Positions 46,867-56,233 are shown, numbered from the stretch's first letter. The stretch: 64,000 bases of DNA from Actinomadura sp. J1-007 (GCF_009793335.1 NZ_WING01000001.1:496001-560000); one strand, 5' to 3'. Numbers and translations: made by a program. The notes: generated by a model from the letters alone, not told the origin.

Positions 46867-48200
46867 CTTCCACCGGACGAACGAGACACACCCCGACCGG
46901 CCCGGCCCCGTCCTTCCCGACCGGCCCGGCCCCGTCCCGCGCCGCGCGCCGTACGGTCGCGGCGGCCGTCGCGGCGGCGATGCTCGCCGCGCTCGGCGCC
47001 GCGTGCAGCGGCAAGGCCAACGACGGCTCGGGCAGCACCGCGGGCGACGGCGTGAAGATGGGCCCCGGCGTCACCGCCGACAAGATCCGCGTCGGCATCG
47101 CCACCGACCTCACCGGCGTGTACGCGCCGCTCGGCAAGAGCCTCACGCAGGCGCAGCGGATGTACTTCGAGGAGGTCAACGCGGCGGGCGGCGTCTGCGG
47201 GCGCAGGATCGAGCCGGTCGTGCGCGACCACGGCTACGACGTGCAGCGCGCGATGGCCGCCTACAGCGAGATGCAGTCGAGCGTGGTCGGCATCGCGCAG
47301 TTCATCGGGTCGCCGATGGTGACGGCGCTGAAGGGGCGGATCACGTCCGACAAGATGTTCGTGCTCCCGAACGCGTGGGCGACGACGCTGCTCGGCAACC
47401 GCTACATCCAGGTCACCGGCACCACGTACGACATCGACATGGTCAACGCGCTGGACTTCCTCACCAAGGAGAAGGGCATCGGGAAGGGCGCCAAGATCGG
47501 GCACGTGTACTTCGAGGGCGACTACGGCGAGTCCGCGCTGAACGGCTCGAAGTACGCCGCGCGCAGGCTCGGCCTGACGCTCGTCGAGCAGAAGATCAAG
47601 GCGAGCGACAACGACATGACCGCGCAGGTGTCGGCGTTCAAGAGCGCCGGGGTGGACGCGATCCTGATGAGCGCGGGGCCGCGCCAGTCGGCGTCGCTCG
47701 CGGGCGTCGCGCGCGCGAAGGGCATGACGGTGCCGATCGTGGCGAGCAACTCGGGCTTCTCCCCGCAGCTCCTCCAGACGCCCGCCGCGCCCGCCCTGCT
47801 GAAGGACTTCTACCTGGCGAGCGCGGGCGCCCCGATCGGCGCGGACCTCGCGCCCGTCCGCAGGCTCGCCGACGCGTACGGCAGGAAGTACCCGGGGCAG
47901 CCCCGCGACAACGCCGTGGTCAACGGCTACACCAACGCGCTGATCTTCACCAGCGCCCTGAAGAAGGCGTGCCAGGCCAAGGACCTGACCAGGGAGGGCG
48001 TGATCACGGCGCACCGTTCGGGCGGGGTGTACGACGACGGCTACGGGACGCCGATGGAGTTCGGGCACTACGACCGTCCGGCCACCCGCAAGACCTACAT
48101 CCTGCGCACCGACGCGAAGGCGCTCGGCGGCCTCGCGGTGCAGCGCGGGGCCGAGGAGTCGCCCGAGGCGAAGGGCTACCGGGTGCCCGCGGGCGGCTGA
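46863..48200 (+). CDS. ABC transporter substrate-binding lipoprotein (LivK-like)
   Basis: The protein has 445 residues from ATG 46863, overlapping the permease stop. The signal peptide ends in LGAACSG (lipobox Cys). The periplasmic-binding fold starts KIRVGIATDLTGVYAPLGKSLTQAQRMYFEEVNAAGGVCGRRIEPVVRDHGYD. The ligand may be an amino acid, an amide or an aromatic acid; the family is too broad to choose. Last gene of the liv-type operon, and convergent with the MarR gene. Confidence 0.92.
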   Translation: MTSTGRTRHTPTGPAPSFPTGPAPSRAARRTVAAAVAAAMLAALGAACSGKANDGSGSTAGDGVKMGPGVTADKIRVGIATDLTGVYAPLGKSLTQAQRMYFEEVNAAGGVCGRRIEPVVRDHGYDVQRAMAAYSEMQSSVVGIAQFIGSPMVTALKGRITSDKMFVLPNAWATTLLGNRYIQVTGTTYDIDMVNALDFLTKEKGIGKGAKIGHVYFEGDYGESALNGSKYAARRLGLTLVEQKIKASDNDMTAQVSAFKSAGVDAILMSAGPRQSASLAGVARAKGMTVPIVASNSGFSPQLLQTPAAPALLKDFYLASAGAPIGADLAPVRRLADAYGRKYPGQPRDNAVVNGYTNALIFTSALKKACQAKDLTREGVITAHRSGGVYDDGYGTPMEFGHYDRPATRKTYILRTDAKALGGLAVQRGAEESPEAKGYRVPAGG

Positions 48201-48240
48201 GCGTCGCGGGACCGTCCGGCCGGGCGGGGCCGGGCCGGGC

Positions 48241-48711
48241 TCAGGCGTCGGGGGTCTCGACCAGGTGGGCGGCGATGCGGTCGAGGGCCGCCAGGTCCTC
48301 CGGCGGGAGGCCGAGGACGGCCGGGGGCGGGGCGGCGAGGATGCGCTCCGCCTCCTCGGCCGTCGCGCGGCCCTCCGCCGTCAACGTGACGATCTTGGAA
48401 CGGCGGTCGGCCGGGTTCGGGGTGCGCTCCACCAGGCCGCGCCGTTCCAGGGCGTCCACCACGAGCGTGGCGTACGGGCGGTCGGTGAGCAGCGCGTCGG
48501 CGAGGCCGCGCAGCGTGAGCGGCCCGTGCGCGAGCAGGCGGCGCAGCGCCTTGACCCGGAAGAAGCTCAGCCCGAGCCGCTCGGAGACCTCGCGGCGCTT
48601 GTCGGAGCGCTCGTGCAGCAGGACGCGCAGGTTGTGCCACGCCCGCTCGGCGGCCTCCCGCGACGCGGCGGACGGCACGGCGGGGGCCGGGGACGGCGGG
48701 GTGCCGGTCAT
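48241..48711 (-). CDS. MarR-family transcriptional regulator
   Basis: The protein has 156 residues. ATG 48711 overlaps the stop of the MFS gene (ATGA). Winged helix: SFFRVKALRRLLAHGPLTLRGLADALLTDRPYATLVVDALERRGLVERTPNPADRRSKIVTLTAEG. Co-transcribed with the MFS pump, it probably represses the operon through the palindromes upstream of the MFS start. Confidence 0.92.
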   Translation of the reverse strand: MTGTPPSPAPAVPSAASREAAERAWHNLRVLLHERSDKRREVSERLGLSFFRVKALRRLLAHGPLTLRGLADALLTDRPYATLVVDALERRGLVERTPNPADRRSKIVTLTAEGRATAEEAERILAAPPPAVLGLPPEDLAALDRIAAHLVETPDA

Positions 48712-50162
48712 GCTTTCACCGTGGTCGTCCTCGGGTCGGGATCGGGGCCGGACTGCAGCAGCGCCGCGGTGCGGGCGGCGCTGCGGGCGGCCCACCGTCC
48801 GGTGGTGACCGTCCCGAGCACCAGCACGGCCGCCGCGCACGCCGCCATAATCCAGTATGCCGGGCGGGCGGCGGAGACGAAGGAGGCGTGCGGGCCGGCG
48901 GCCAGGCCCGTCGCGAGCACCGACCCGATCACCGCGACGCCGAGCGCGTTGCCGACCTGGCGGCTGGTGGACGCGACGGCCGCGGCGGCGCCCGCCTGCG
49001 CGCGCGGCATCCCGGACACCGCGGTGTTGGTGATCGGCGCGTTCACCAGGCCGAACCCGATCCCGAACAGGACGTAGGAGGTGAACAGCAGCGCGTCGTT
49101 CGTCTCGGCCTCGAACGCGGCGAACAGCAGCATGGCCGCCAGCATCGTCACGCCCGCGAGCTGGAGCGGCAGGCGCGGCCCGCGGCTGCCGACCAGCCGC
49201 CCCGACACCGGCGCGAACACCCCGTTCATCGCCGCCATCGGCAGCAGGTAGAGCCCCGCGTGCAGCGCCGACAGGCCCCGCACGTTCTGCAAGTAGAGCG
49301 AGTTGACGTAGAGGAACCCGGCGAGCGCCGCGCACGCGCAGACCGCGATGGCGGTCGCCCCGGCGAACGGCGCGCTGCCGAAGAACCGCGGGTCGATCAG
49401 CGGCTCGGCGGTCCGGAACCCGTGCCACACGAACCCGGCGAGCGCGAGCACGGCGACGGCGGCGCAGCCGAGGACGGCCGGGGAGCCCCAGCCGAGCGAG
49501 GCGCCCTCGATGATCGCGTACGTCACGGTGCCGAGCGCGAGGATCATCAGGAGCTGCCCGGCGGGGTCCGGGCGGCGGGGCCGCTCGGCGCGCGACTCGG
49601 GCACGAACCGCGCGGTGAGCGCGAGCGCGGCCAGCCCGATCGGCAGGTTCACCCAGAAGATCGAGCGCCAGCCGACGCCGTCCACCAGCAGCCCGCCGAT
49701 CACGGGCCCGGCCGACATGCTGAGCCCGATGACCGCGCCCCACGCGCCGATCGCGCGCGCCCGCTCGCGCGGCTCGGTGAAGGTGTTGGTGATGATCGAC
49801 ATCGCGACCGGGTTGAGCATCGACCCGCCGACCGCCTGGAGCACGCGCGCCGCGACGAGCCAGCCGAGGGACGGCGCGAGGCTGCACAGCAGCGAGCCGG
49901 TGGTGAACAGCACCAGCCCGGTCTGGAAGACCCGGCGGCGGCCGATCCGGTCGGCGGTCGATCCGGACAGGATGAGCAGGGACGCGAGGACGATGAGGTA
50001 GGCGTCGATCGTCCACTGGAGCCCCGACAGCGACGCGTGCAGGTCGCGCCGCATCGAGGGCAGCGCGACGTTCAGCACGGTGTTGTCGAGGCTGACGACC
50101 AGCAGGCTCATGCAGCAGATCCCCAGGATCAGCAGGCGGCGCCGGTGGCTGAGCTCGGGCAA
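48708..50162 (-). CDS. MFS drug efflux transporter, DHA2 family
   Basis: The protein has 484 residues and 14 expected helices. LDNTVLNVALPSMRRDL in helix 1, QWTIDAYLIVLASLLILSGSTADRIGRRRVF (motif A) and GAVIGLSMSAGPVIGGLLVDGVGWRSIFWVNLPIG (motif C region) place it in the EmrB/QacA type. It is first in a two-gene operon with marR. Its promoter region holds two nested inverted repeats. Confidence 0.93.
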   Translation of the reverse strand: MPELSHRRRLLILGICCMSLLVVSLDNTVLNVALPSMRRDLHASLSGLQWTIDAYLIVLASLLILSGSTADRIGRRRVFQTGLVLFTTGSLLCSLAPSLGWLVAARVLQAVGGSMLNPVAMSIITNTFTEPRERARAIGAWGAVIGLSMSAGPVIGGLLVDGVGWRSIFWVNLPIGLAALALTARFVPESRAERPRRPDPAGQLLMILALGTVTYAIIEGASLGWGSPAVLGCAAVAVLALAGFVWHGFRTAEPLIDPRFFGSAPFAGATAIAVCACAALAGFLYVNSLYLQNVRGLSALHAGLYLLPMAAMNGVFAPVSGRLVGSRGPRLPLQLAGVTMLAAMLLFAAFEAETNDALLFTSYVLFGIGFGLVNAPITNTAVSGMPRAQAGAAAAVASTSRQVGNALGVAVIGSVLATGLAAGPHASFVSAARPAYWIMAACAAAVLVLGTVTTGRWAARSAARTAALLQSGPDPDPRTTTVKA

Positions 50163-50170
50163 GCGGTCTC

Positions 50171-50208
50171 CAATGGTTGTAGAACTAAAACCATTGTAAG
50201 CCTACAAC
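50171..50208. promoter_or_regulatory. Nested inverted repeats upstream of the MFS-marR operon
   Basis: CAATGGTT (50171-50178) pairs with AACCATTG (50189-50196), and GTTGTAG (50176-50182) pairs with CTACAAC (50202-50208). The AT-rich block begins 9 bp upstream of the MFS start and reaches the stop codon of the neighbouring ATPase gene. A likely MarR operator. Confidence 0.7.
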
Positions 50209-51179
50209 TACCTTCGGGCCGCGGGCACCACCAGGGGGGTCCCGGTCTCCGGGTCCTCGATCACCCGGCACGGCAGCCGGAACACCTCCCGCACCAGCTC
50301 CGCCGTCACCACCTCGCCCGGCGCGCCCTCCGCCGCGATCCGCCCGTCCCGCAGCGCGATCAGGTGCGTGGCGTAGCGGGCCGCGTGGTTCAGGTCGTGC
50401 AGCACCGCGACCACCGTCCGGCCGCTCTCGTGCAGGTCCGCGCACAGGTCCAGGACCTCGATCTGGTGCGCGATGTCGAGGTAGGTCGTCGGCTCGTCCA
50501 GCAGCAGCAGCGGCGTCTGCTGCGCGAGCGCCATCGCGATCCACACCCGCTGCCGCTGCCCGCCCGACAGCTCGTCCACCGCCCGCTCCGCCAGGTCGGC
50601 GACGCCGGTCGCGGCCATCGACTCCGCGACGACCCGCTCGTCCTCCCTGGACCACTGGCGCAGCAGGCCCTGGTGCGGGTACCGGCCGCGCGCCACCAGG
50701 TCGGCGACCGTGATCCCCTCGGGCGCGATCGACGACTGGGGCAGCAGGCCGAGGGTGCGGGCCAGCTTCTTGGCGGGCCACGCGCCGATCCGCTCGCCGT
50801 CGAGCACGACCGTCCCCGCCGCGGGCTTGAGGATCCGCGCGAGGGCCCGCAGCAGCGTCGACTTGCCGCACGCGTTCGGCCCGACGATCACGGTGAACGA
50901 CCGGTCGGGCACCGCGACGTCGAGCCCCTCCGCGATCGTCCGCTTGTCGTACGCCAGCGTCAGCCCTTCCCCGACGAGCCGCGGCGGCCGCGCACCGTTC
51001 CCCGCCGCACCGTTCCCCGCCGTGCCGTCCCCCGCCGCGCCGGGCACCGTGTCGCTGAGCGCCGTCCCGGCGGAGGCCGCCCCGTTGGCCGCCGCGCCGC
51101 CTGTCTCCGTGCCGCTGAGCGGCGGGCCGTCCGAGGGGGACGCCGTGCCACCGGAGGTGGGGTGCTGCCTGATCGTCAT
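50208..51179 (-). CDS. Iron-siderophore ABC transporter ATPase (FepC-like)
   Basis: The protein has 323 residues from ATG 51179, whose start overlaps the permease stop. The first 65 residues are Gly/Ala/Thr low complexity, unusual for the family. Walker A GPNACGKSTLLRALARIL, then PEGITVADLVARGRYPHQGLLRQWSREDE (typical of siderophore ATPases), signature DELSGGQRQRVWIAMALAQ and Walker B LLLLDEPTTYLDIAHQIEVLDL. It powers import through the two FecCD permeases. Confidence 0.93.
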   Translation of the reverse strand: MTIRQHPTSGGTASPSDGPPLSGTETGGAAANGAASAGTALSDTVPGAAGDGTAGNGAAGNGARPPRLVGEGLTLAYDKRTIAEGLDVAVPDRSFTVIVGPNACGKSTLLRALARILKPAAGTVVLDGERIGAWPAKKLARTLGLLPQSSIAPEGITVADLVARGRYPHQGLLRQWSREDERVVAESMAATGVADLAERAVDELSGGQRQRVWIAMALAQQTPLLLLDEPTTYLDIAHQIEVLDLCADLHESGRTVVAVLHDLNHAARYATHLIALRDGRIAAEGAPGEVVTAELVREVFRLPCRVIEDPETGTPLVVPAARR

Positions 51180-52225
51180 ATCCGTCCCGTCCTGCGTTCG
51201 GTCACCAGAAGCCACACCAGATATCCGCCGCCGAGCAGCCCGGTCACCACGCCGACCGGGAGCTGGTGGCCGGGGAACGCGCGCTGCGCGACCCAGTCCG
51301 CCGCCACCATCAGCGCCGCGCCCATGCACGCCGCGGGCAGCAGGTTGGGCCCGGCGGTGCGGGTCAGCCGCCGGGCGAGCTGCGGCGCGCTCAGCGCGAC
51401 GAACGCGACCGGCCCGGCCGCCGCCGCGGCGAACGAGGCCAGCAGCACCGCGGCGGCCAGCAGGATCAGCCGGACCCGCTCGATCGGCACGCCGAGCCCG
51501 TGCGCGGCGTCGTCGCCCATCTCCAGCATCCGCAGCGCCCGCCCGCAGAACACCAGCACGACCGGGCCGAGGACGGCGAGCGCGACGAGCAGCGGGCCGC
51601 TGTCGCCCCAGTCCCGCCCGTCCAGGCTGCCGGTCAGCCACAGCACCGCCCGCGCCGCGTCGGTGATCTTCGCGCGCGTGAGCAGGTAGCCGTTCACGCC
51701 GGTCAGGATGGCCGCGACGCCGACGCCGACGAGGATCAGCCGCTGCCCGTGCGCGCCGTGCCGGCCCGCCACCGCGTACACCAGCACGCCGGTCAGCAGC
51801 CCGCCGCCGACCGCGCCGCCCGCGACGGCGAGGCCCCCGCCGCCCGCCAGCACGATCCCCGCGAGCACGCCGGTGGCCGCGCCCTGGCTGAAGCCGAGCA
51901 TGTCGGGGCTGCCGAGCGGGTTGCGCACCAGCGACTGGAAGATCGCCCCCGCGAGGCCGAGCGCGGCGCCGACCGCGAGGGCGGTGCCGACCCGCGGGAG
52001 GCGGATCTGGTTGACGATGAGCGAGTCGGCGGGCGCGCCGTTCCCGAGCAGGGTCCGGACGACGTCCGGCGGGCTCATCGGGAAGTCGCCGCTGCCGATC
52101 AGCAGCACGCCGAGCGCGAGCGCGAGGAGCAGGCAGCCCCCCGCGACGACGAGCGCGCGCGGCCGGAACCGCAGCGACAGCCCGCCGGGCGTGCGGATCA
52201 CGCCGTACCGCGACGAGCCCGTCAC
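51176..52225 (-). CDS. FecCD-family iron-siderophore ABC permease
   Basis: The protein has 349 residues from GTG 52225, overlapping the stop of the upstream permease. IRLPRVGTALAVGAALGLAGAIFQSLVRNPLGSPDMLGFSQGAA is the family signature, LGDDAA-like coupling region is MGDDAAHGLGVPIERVR, followed by GPVAFVALSAPQLARRL. About nine to ten helices. Confidence 0.94.
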   Translation of the reverse strand: MTGSSRYGVIRTPGGLSLRFRPRALVVAGGCLLLALALGVLLIGSGDFPMSPPDVVRTLLGNGAPADSLIVNQIRLPRVGTALAVGAALGLAGAIFQSLVRNPLGSPDMLGFSQGAATGVLAGIVLAGGGGLAVAGGAVGGGLLTGVLVYAVAGRHGAHGQRLILVGVGVAAILTGVNGYLLTRAKITDAARAVLWLTGSLDGRDWGDSGPLLVALAVLGPVVLVFCGRALRMLEMGDDAAHGLGVPIERVRLILLAAAVLLASFAAAAAGPVAFVALSAPQLARRLTRTAGPNLLPAACMGAALMVAADWVAQRAFPGHQLPVGVVTGLLGGGYLVWLLVTERRTGRI

Positions 52226-53382
52226 GGCGCCGCCACCTCCGGCGCCGCGCCCGTGCTCGCGCGGCGCCGCGTCCCGAGCCTGCGCGGCCGCCGGACGAAG
52301 TAGAGGAACACCGGCCCGCCGAGCACGACCATCACGATCCCGACCTGGAGCTCGGACGGCCGGACGACGACGCGGCCGAGGACGTCGGCGCCGAGCATCA
52401 GCACCGGCGACAGGACCGCGCAGTACGGCAGCAGCCAGCGCAGGTCGGGTCCGGTGAGCGCGCGCACGAAGTGCGGCACCATCAGCCCGACGAACACGAT
52501 CGGCCCGCACGCGGCCGTCGCGGCGCCGCACAGCAGCGTCACCGCCGCGATCGCGCCGACGCGCGTGCGCGCGGGGTTCGCCCCGAGGGCGCGCGCGGAG
52601 TCGTCGCCCATCGCGAGCGCGTTCAGCGGACGCGCGAGCAGCAGCGCCAGCACGAGCCCGGCGAGGACGAACGGCGCGACGCGTTCGATCGTGTAGGTCT
52701 GCGCGGAGGCCAGCGACCCGACCGTCCAGAACCGCATCCTGTCCAGCGACGCGGTGTCGAGGAGCTGCACGGCGTTGACGTAGGAGAACAGCGCCGCGTT
52801 CAGCGCGGACCCGGCGAGCGCGAGCCGCGCGGGGGTGGCGCCGCGCCCGCCGCCGACCGCGTACAGCAGCACCGCGACGGCCCCGGCGCCCGCGAACGCG
52901 AACCACACGAACCCGGTGAACGACCCGATCCCGAGGAACGAGATCGCCGTCACCACCACCGCCGCCGCGCCCGCGTTGATGCCGAGCAGCCCCGGGTCGG
53001 CGAGCGGGTTGCGGGTCAGCGCCTGCATCACCGCGCCCGCGAGGCCGAGCGCGGCGCCAGCGAGCAGGCCGAGCAGCGTGCGCGGCAGCCGCATCTCGTG
53101 GACGACGGTGTAGGCAGGCGACCCGGAATCGTACAGCCCGCGCCACGCGTCGCCGAGCGAGAGCGGCCGGGCCCCCACCGCGAGGCTGAGGACGAGGACG
53201 GCGAGCAGGAGCAGGACCGAAACGGCGAGACCCGCCGCGCGGACCGAGCGGCGGCTCGCGGGCGGGCGCGCGGCGGCCGCGGACGGCCGCGGCGCGGGCT
53301 CTTCCGGGGGCGCCGTCCGGGGCGGGGACTGCGCTGACGTGGCGTGGAACACCTGCGGGCTCCCGAGGGGGACGCTGGACAT
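52222..53382 (-). CDS. FecCD-family iron-siderophore ABC permease
   Basis: The protein has 386 residues. A Pro/Ala-rich N-terminal tail of about 45 residues precedes the helices. MRLPRTLLGLLAGAALGLAGAVMQALTRNPLADPGLLGINAGAA and MGDDSARALGANPARTRV are the family motifs. First gene of the minus-strand import operon. Its start lies 5 bp from the IdeR-type iron box, so transcription should be shut off by iron. Confidence 0.94.
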   Translation of the reverse strand: MSSVPLGSPQVFHATSAQSPPRTAPPEEPAPRPSAAAARPPASRRSVRAAGLAVSVLLLLAVLVLSLAVGARPLSLGDAWRGLYDSGSPAYTVVHEMRLPRTLLGLLAGAALGLAGAVMQALTRNPLADPGLLGINAGAAAVVVTAISFLGIGSFTGFVWFAFAGAGAVAVLLYAVGGGRGATPARLALAGSALNAALFSYVNAVQLLDTASLDRMRFWTVGSLASAQTYTIERVAPFVLAGLVLALLLARPLNALAMGDDSARALGANPARTRVGAIAAVTLLCGAATAACGPIVFVGLMVPHFVRALTGPDLRWLLPYCAVLSPVLMLGADVLGRVVVRPSELQVGIVMVVLGGPVFLYFVRRPRRLGTRRRASTGAAPEVAAP

Positions 53383-53386
53383 CTAG

Positions 53387-53405
53387 TTAGGTTAGGTTAA
53401 CCTAA
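53387..53405. promoter_or_regulatory. IdeR/DmdR1 iron box
   Basis: TTAGGTTAGGTTAACCTAA matches the actinobacterial IdeR/DmdR consensus (TTAGGTTAGSCTAACCTAA) at nearly every position. It lies in the divergent region between the FecCD operon and the siderophore-binding lipoprotein, and would repress both when iron is plentiful. Confidence 0.9.
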
Positions 53406-53460
53406 GCCCCAATTCCGGCCCGAGACGGCCATCGTATAAAGCATCACAGAACGGACCAAA

Positions 53461-54468
53461 ATGCCGAACCATCTCTCCCGGCGCGGACTCCTCTCGGCCG
53501 GCGGGGCCGTCGCCCTCGGGGCCCTCATCAGCGCGTGCGGCGGAGGCGACGGCGGCGGCTCGTCCTCGGGCGGCGGCTGGACGTTCACCGACGACCGCGG
53601 CACCAAGGTCAGCCTGAAGGCGCGCCCGAAGAAGATCGTCGCCTACGTCGGCTCGGCCGCCGCCCTCTACGACTTCGGCGTGGACGAGCAGCTCGTCGGC
53701 GTGTTCGGCCCGACCAAGCTGAAGGACGGCCGGCCCGACCCGCAGGCCGGCGAACTGCCGGTCGACCGGCTCACGATCATCGGCAACGCCTTCGGCGAGT
53801 TCAACATCGAGAAGTACGCCTCGCTGCGGCCCGAGCTGCTCGTCGACAACATGTTCGTCGGTACGGACCTGTTCTACGTGCCCGCGGAGAGCAAGGACAA
53901 GATCTTCGGCCTGGCCAAGAGCGTCGCGATCTCCGCCGGGGCGACGCCCCTCGACAAGCCCGTCGAACGCTACGCGCAGCTCGCCGCGTCCCTCGGCGCC
54001 GACCTGAACGCCCCCAAGGTCACCGCCGCCAAGGCCCGCTACCAGAAGGCCGCCGAGGCCGTCCGCGCCGCCGCGAAGGCGAACGGCGGCCTGAAGGTGC
54101 TCGCCGCGTCCGCGAGCCCCGACCTGTTCTACGCCTCCAACCCCGCCAAGAACACCGACCTCATCTACTTCAGGCAGCTCGGCGTCGACCTCATCACCCC
54201 GGACAAGCTCAACCAGCAGGGCTACTTCGAGGAGCTGAGCTGGGAGAACGCCGACAAGTACAAGGCCGACCTCATCATGCTCGACAGCCGCACCCAGGCC
54301 CTCCAGCCGAAGGACCTCGGCGGCAAGCCGTCCTGGAAGGACCTGCCCGCCGTGAAGGCCGGCCAGGTCATCCCGTGGCAGGCCGAGCCCCGCTTCTCGT
54401 ACGCCGGATGCGCCCCGATCCTCGAAGCCCTCGCCAAGGCCGTCCAGTCGGCGAAGAAGACGGCCTGA
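53461..54468 (+). CDS. Iron-siderophore-binding lipoprotein
   Basis: The protein has 335 residues. The N-terminus SRRGLLSAGGAVALGALISACGGG combines a twin-arginine-like start with a lipobox Cys. The mature domain has the FecB/class-III fold: TFTDDRGTKVSLKARPKKIVAYVGSAAALYDFG, YASLRPELLVDNMFVG, then the long linking helix. It delivers ferric siderophore to the divergent FecCD permeases. No siderophore synthesis genes are in the window, so it may import a xenosiderophore or one made elsewhere. Confidence 0.93.
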   Translation: MPNHLSRRGLLSAGGAVALGALISACGGGDGGGSSSGGGWTFTDDRGTKVSLKARPKKIVAYVGSAAALYDFGVDEQLVGVFGPTKLKDGRPDPQAGELPVDRLTIIGNAFGEFNIEKYASLRPELLVDNMFVGTDLFYVPAESKDKIFGLAKSVAISAGATPLDKPVERYAQLAASLGADLNAPKVTAAKARYQKAAEAVRAAAKANGGLKVLAASASPDLFYASNPAKNTDLIYFRQLGVDLITPDKLNQQGYFEELSWENADKYKADLIMLDSRTQALQPKDLGGKPSWKDLPAVKAGQVIPWQAEPRFSYAGCAPILEALAKAVQSAKKTA

Positions 54469-54496
54469 CCCTTCCGTTCCGCCCAAGGAGGCGTCC

Positions 54497-55374
54497 ATGA
54501 CGACCGCGGCCCCCCAGCGCCGTACCTCTTCTTCGACCTGCACGTCCTGCGGACCGCGCGGCTCGGGCCGTCCATGCTCCGCGTCACGTTCGGCGGCGCG
54601 TGCCTCGACGGCACGTGCCTGGACGGCGCGTTCGTCTCCGGCGGGCGCGACCAGCGGATCAAGCTGTTCTTCCCGCACCCGCACCAGGACGCGCCGCACC
54701 TCCCCTCCCGGTCGCCCGACACCTGGTGGGCCGACTGGCGGAACGCCGACCCGGCCGAACGCGCCGTGATGCGCACCTACACCGTCCGCGCGCAGCGCCA
54801 CGGCGAACTCGACATCGACTTCGTCATGCACGGCGACGGCCCGGGCGGCGCCCCCACCGGCGCGGCGGCGGCCTGGGCGGCGGCGGCCCGGCCCGGCGAC
54901 CGCCTCACCGTGCTCGGCCCGACCCGCCCCGACAACGGCGGCTGGGAGTTCGCCCCGCCGCCCGGCGCCGACTGGGTGCTGATCGCCGGGGACGGGTCCG
55001 CGCTGCCCGCCGTCGCCGCCATCCTCGAATCGCTCCCCGCCGCCACCCCGGCCCGCGTCTGGATCGAGGTCCCGCACGCCGCCGACCGCCAGGACCTCCC
55101 GTCCGCGCCCGGACGCGAGATCACCTGGCTCGTCCGCGACGACGGCGGCGACCTGCTCCGCGCGGTCCGTTCCGCCGACCTCCCGGACGGCGCGCCCTAC
55201 GCGTGGATCGCGGGCGAGGCCGGAACGGTCCGCGGCCTGCGCCGCCACCTCGTCAACGAGCGCGGCGTCGACCGCGCGTCGGTGACGTTCATGGGCTACT
55301 GGCGCCGCGGCTCCGCCGAGGAGGACCTGCTCAAGGAGGTCCTCGCCGGCAAGTCCCCCCACACCGAGGAGTAG
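54497..55374 (+). CDS. Siderophore-interacting protein (ferric reductase), frameshifted near the N-terminus
   Basis: GGAGG precedes ATG 54497. The true frame continues YLFFDLHVLRTARLGPSMLRVTFGG after one missing base near 54515-54522. The SIP family blocks are present: RTYTVRAQRHGELDIDFVMHGDGPG (FAD site RxYTxR), GDRLTVLGP, WVLIAGDGSALPAVAAILE and AWIAGEAGTVRGLRRHLVNERG, ending FMGYWRRGSAEED. It reduces the iron-siderophore complex in the cytoplasm to release iron. It lies 28 bp after the binding-protein gene and is probably iron-regulated with it. Confidence 0.88.
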
Positions 55375-55375
55375 G

Positions 55376-56233
55376 TCAGAGCACGGTCTGGCGCTCGCCC
55401 TCCGGCAGGACGGGCGTCAGACCGGACGGCCCGCCGCGCGGGCGCCACTCGCGCGGGTAGCCGAGCGACACCTCCTCGAACCGCACGCCGTCCTGCCACA
55501 TCGTCCGCGGGATGTGCAGGTGCCCGTACACCACCGCCGCCGCGCCGTACCGCACGTGCCAGTCGGCCGTCAGCTCCGTCCCGCACCACTGCGCGAACTC
55601 CGGGTACCGCAGGATCCGCGTCGGCTCCCGCACCATCGGCCAGTGGTTGACGAGAACGGTCGGCAGCTCCGGATCCCGTTCCTCCAGCCGCCGCGCCGTC
55701 TCGGCGACCCGCGCCCGGCACCAGTCGTCCCGCCCCGCGTGCGGCTCGGGATGCAGCAGCATCTCATCGGTGCACACGACCCCCGCGTCGTACGCGATCT
55801 TCAAAGCCTCCGCCTTGCTCGACGCGCCGTCCGGCCGGAACGTGTAGTCGTACAGCAGGAACATCGGCACGACCGTCACAGGCCCGCCGCCCCCGCGCCA
55901 CACCGGGTACGGGTCCTCAGGCGTCACCACCCCGAGCCCCCGGCACATCTCCACGAGCCGCCGGTAACGCGCCTCGCCCCTCAACCGGACGGGATCGTTC
56001 TTCGGCGTCCACAGCTCATGGTTGCCGGGAACCCAGATCACCTTGGCGAACCGTTCGGCGAGCGTCCGCAGCCCCCACTCGACGTGCTCGAACGTCTCGG
56101 CCACGTCCCCCGCGACGATCAGCCAGTCGCCGTCGGCCTCGGGCCGCAGCTTCTCGACGACCGCCCGGTTCTCCTCGAACCCCACGTGCAGGTCGCTGAC
56201 GGCGAACAGCGTGCCCCGTCCCTCGTGCGTCAT
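55376..56233 (-). CDS. Metallophosphoesterase family protein
   Basis: The protein has 285 residues from ATG 56233 after GGGGAGGGG. Metal motifs of the calcineurin-like fold appear in order: AVSDLHVGFEENR (DxH), LIVAGDVAETFEHVEW (GDxx), VIWVPGNHELWT (GNHE), VLVNHWPMVREPTR, and VYGHLHIPRTMW (GHxH). A common companion of phosphopantetheinyl transferase genes in Streptomyces, but none is present here. The substrate is unknown. Confidence 0.92.
   Translation of the reverse strand: MTHEGRGTLFAVSDLHVGFEENRAVVEKLRPEADGDWLIVAGDVAETFEHVEWGLRTLAERFAKVIWVPGNHELWTPKNDPVRLRGEARYRRLVEMCRGLGVVTPEDPYPVWRGGGGPVTVVPMFLLYDYTFRPDGASSKAEALKIAYDAGVVCTDEMLLHPEPHAGRDDWCRARVAETARRLEERDPELPTVLVNHWPMVREPTRILRYPEFAQWCGTELTADWHVRYGAAAVVYGHLHIPRTMWQDGVRFEEVSLGYPREWRPRGGPSGLTPVLPEGERQTVL

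Noticed and set aside
48888..51689. 933-codon plus-strand open frame opposite the MFS, ATPase and permease genes
   Set aside because: Shadow of conserved minus-strand genes; no domains.
53392..55362. 656-codon minus-strand open frame opposite the siderophore-binding and reductase genes
   Set aside because: Gly/Val/Glu/Arg-rich mirror of conserved plus-strand genes.
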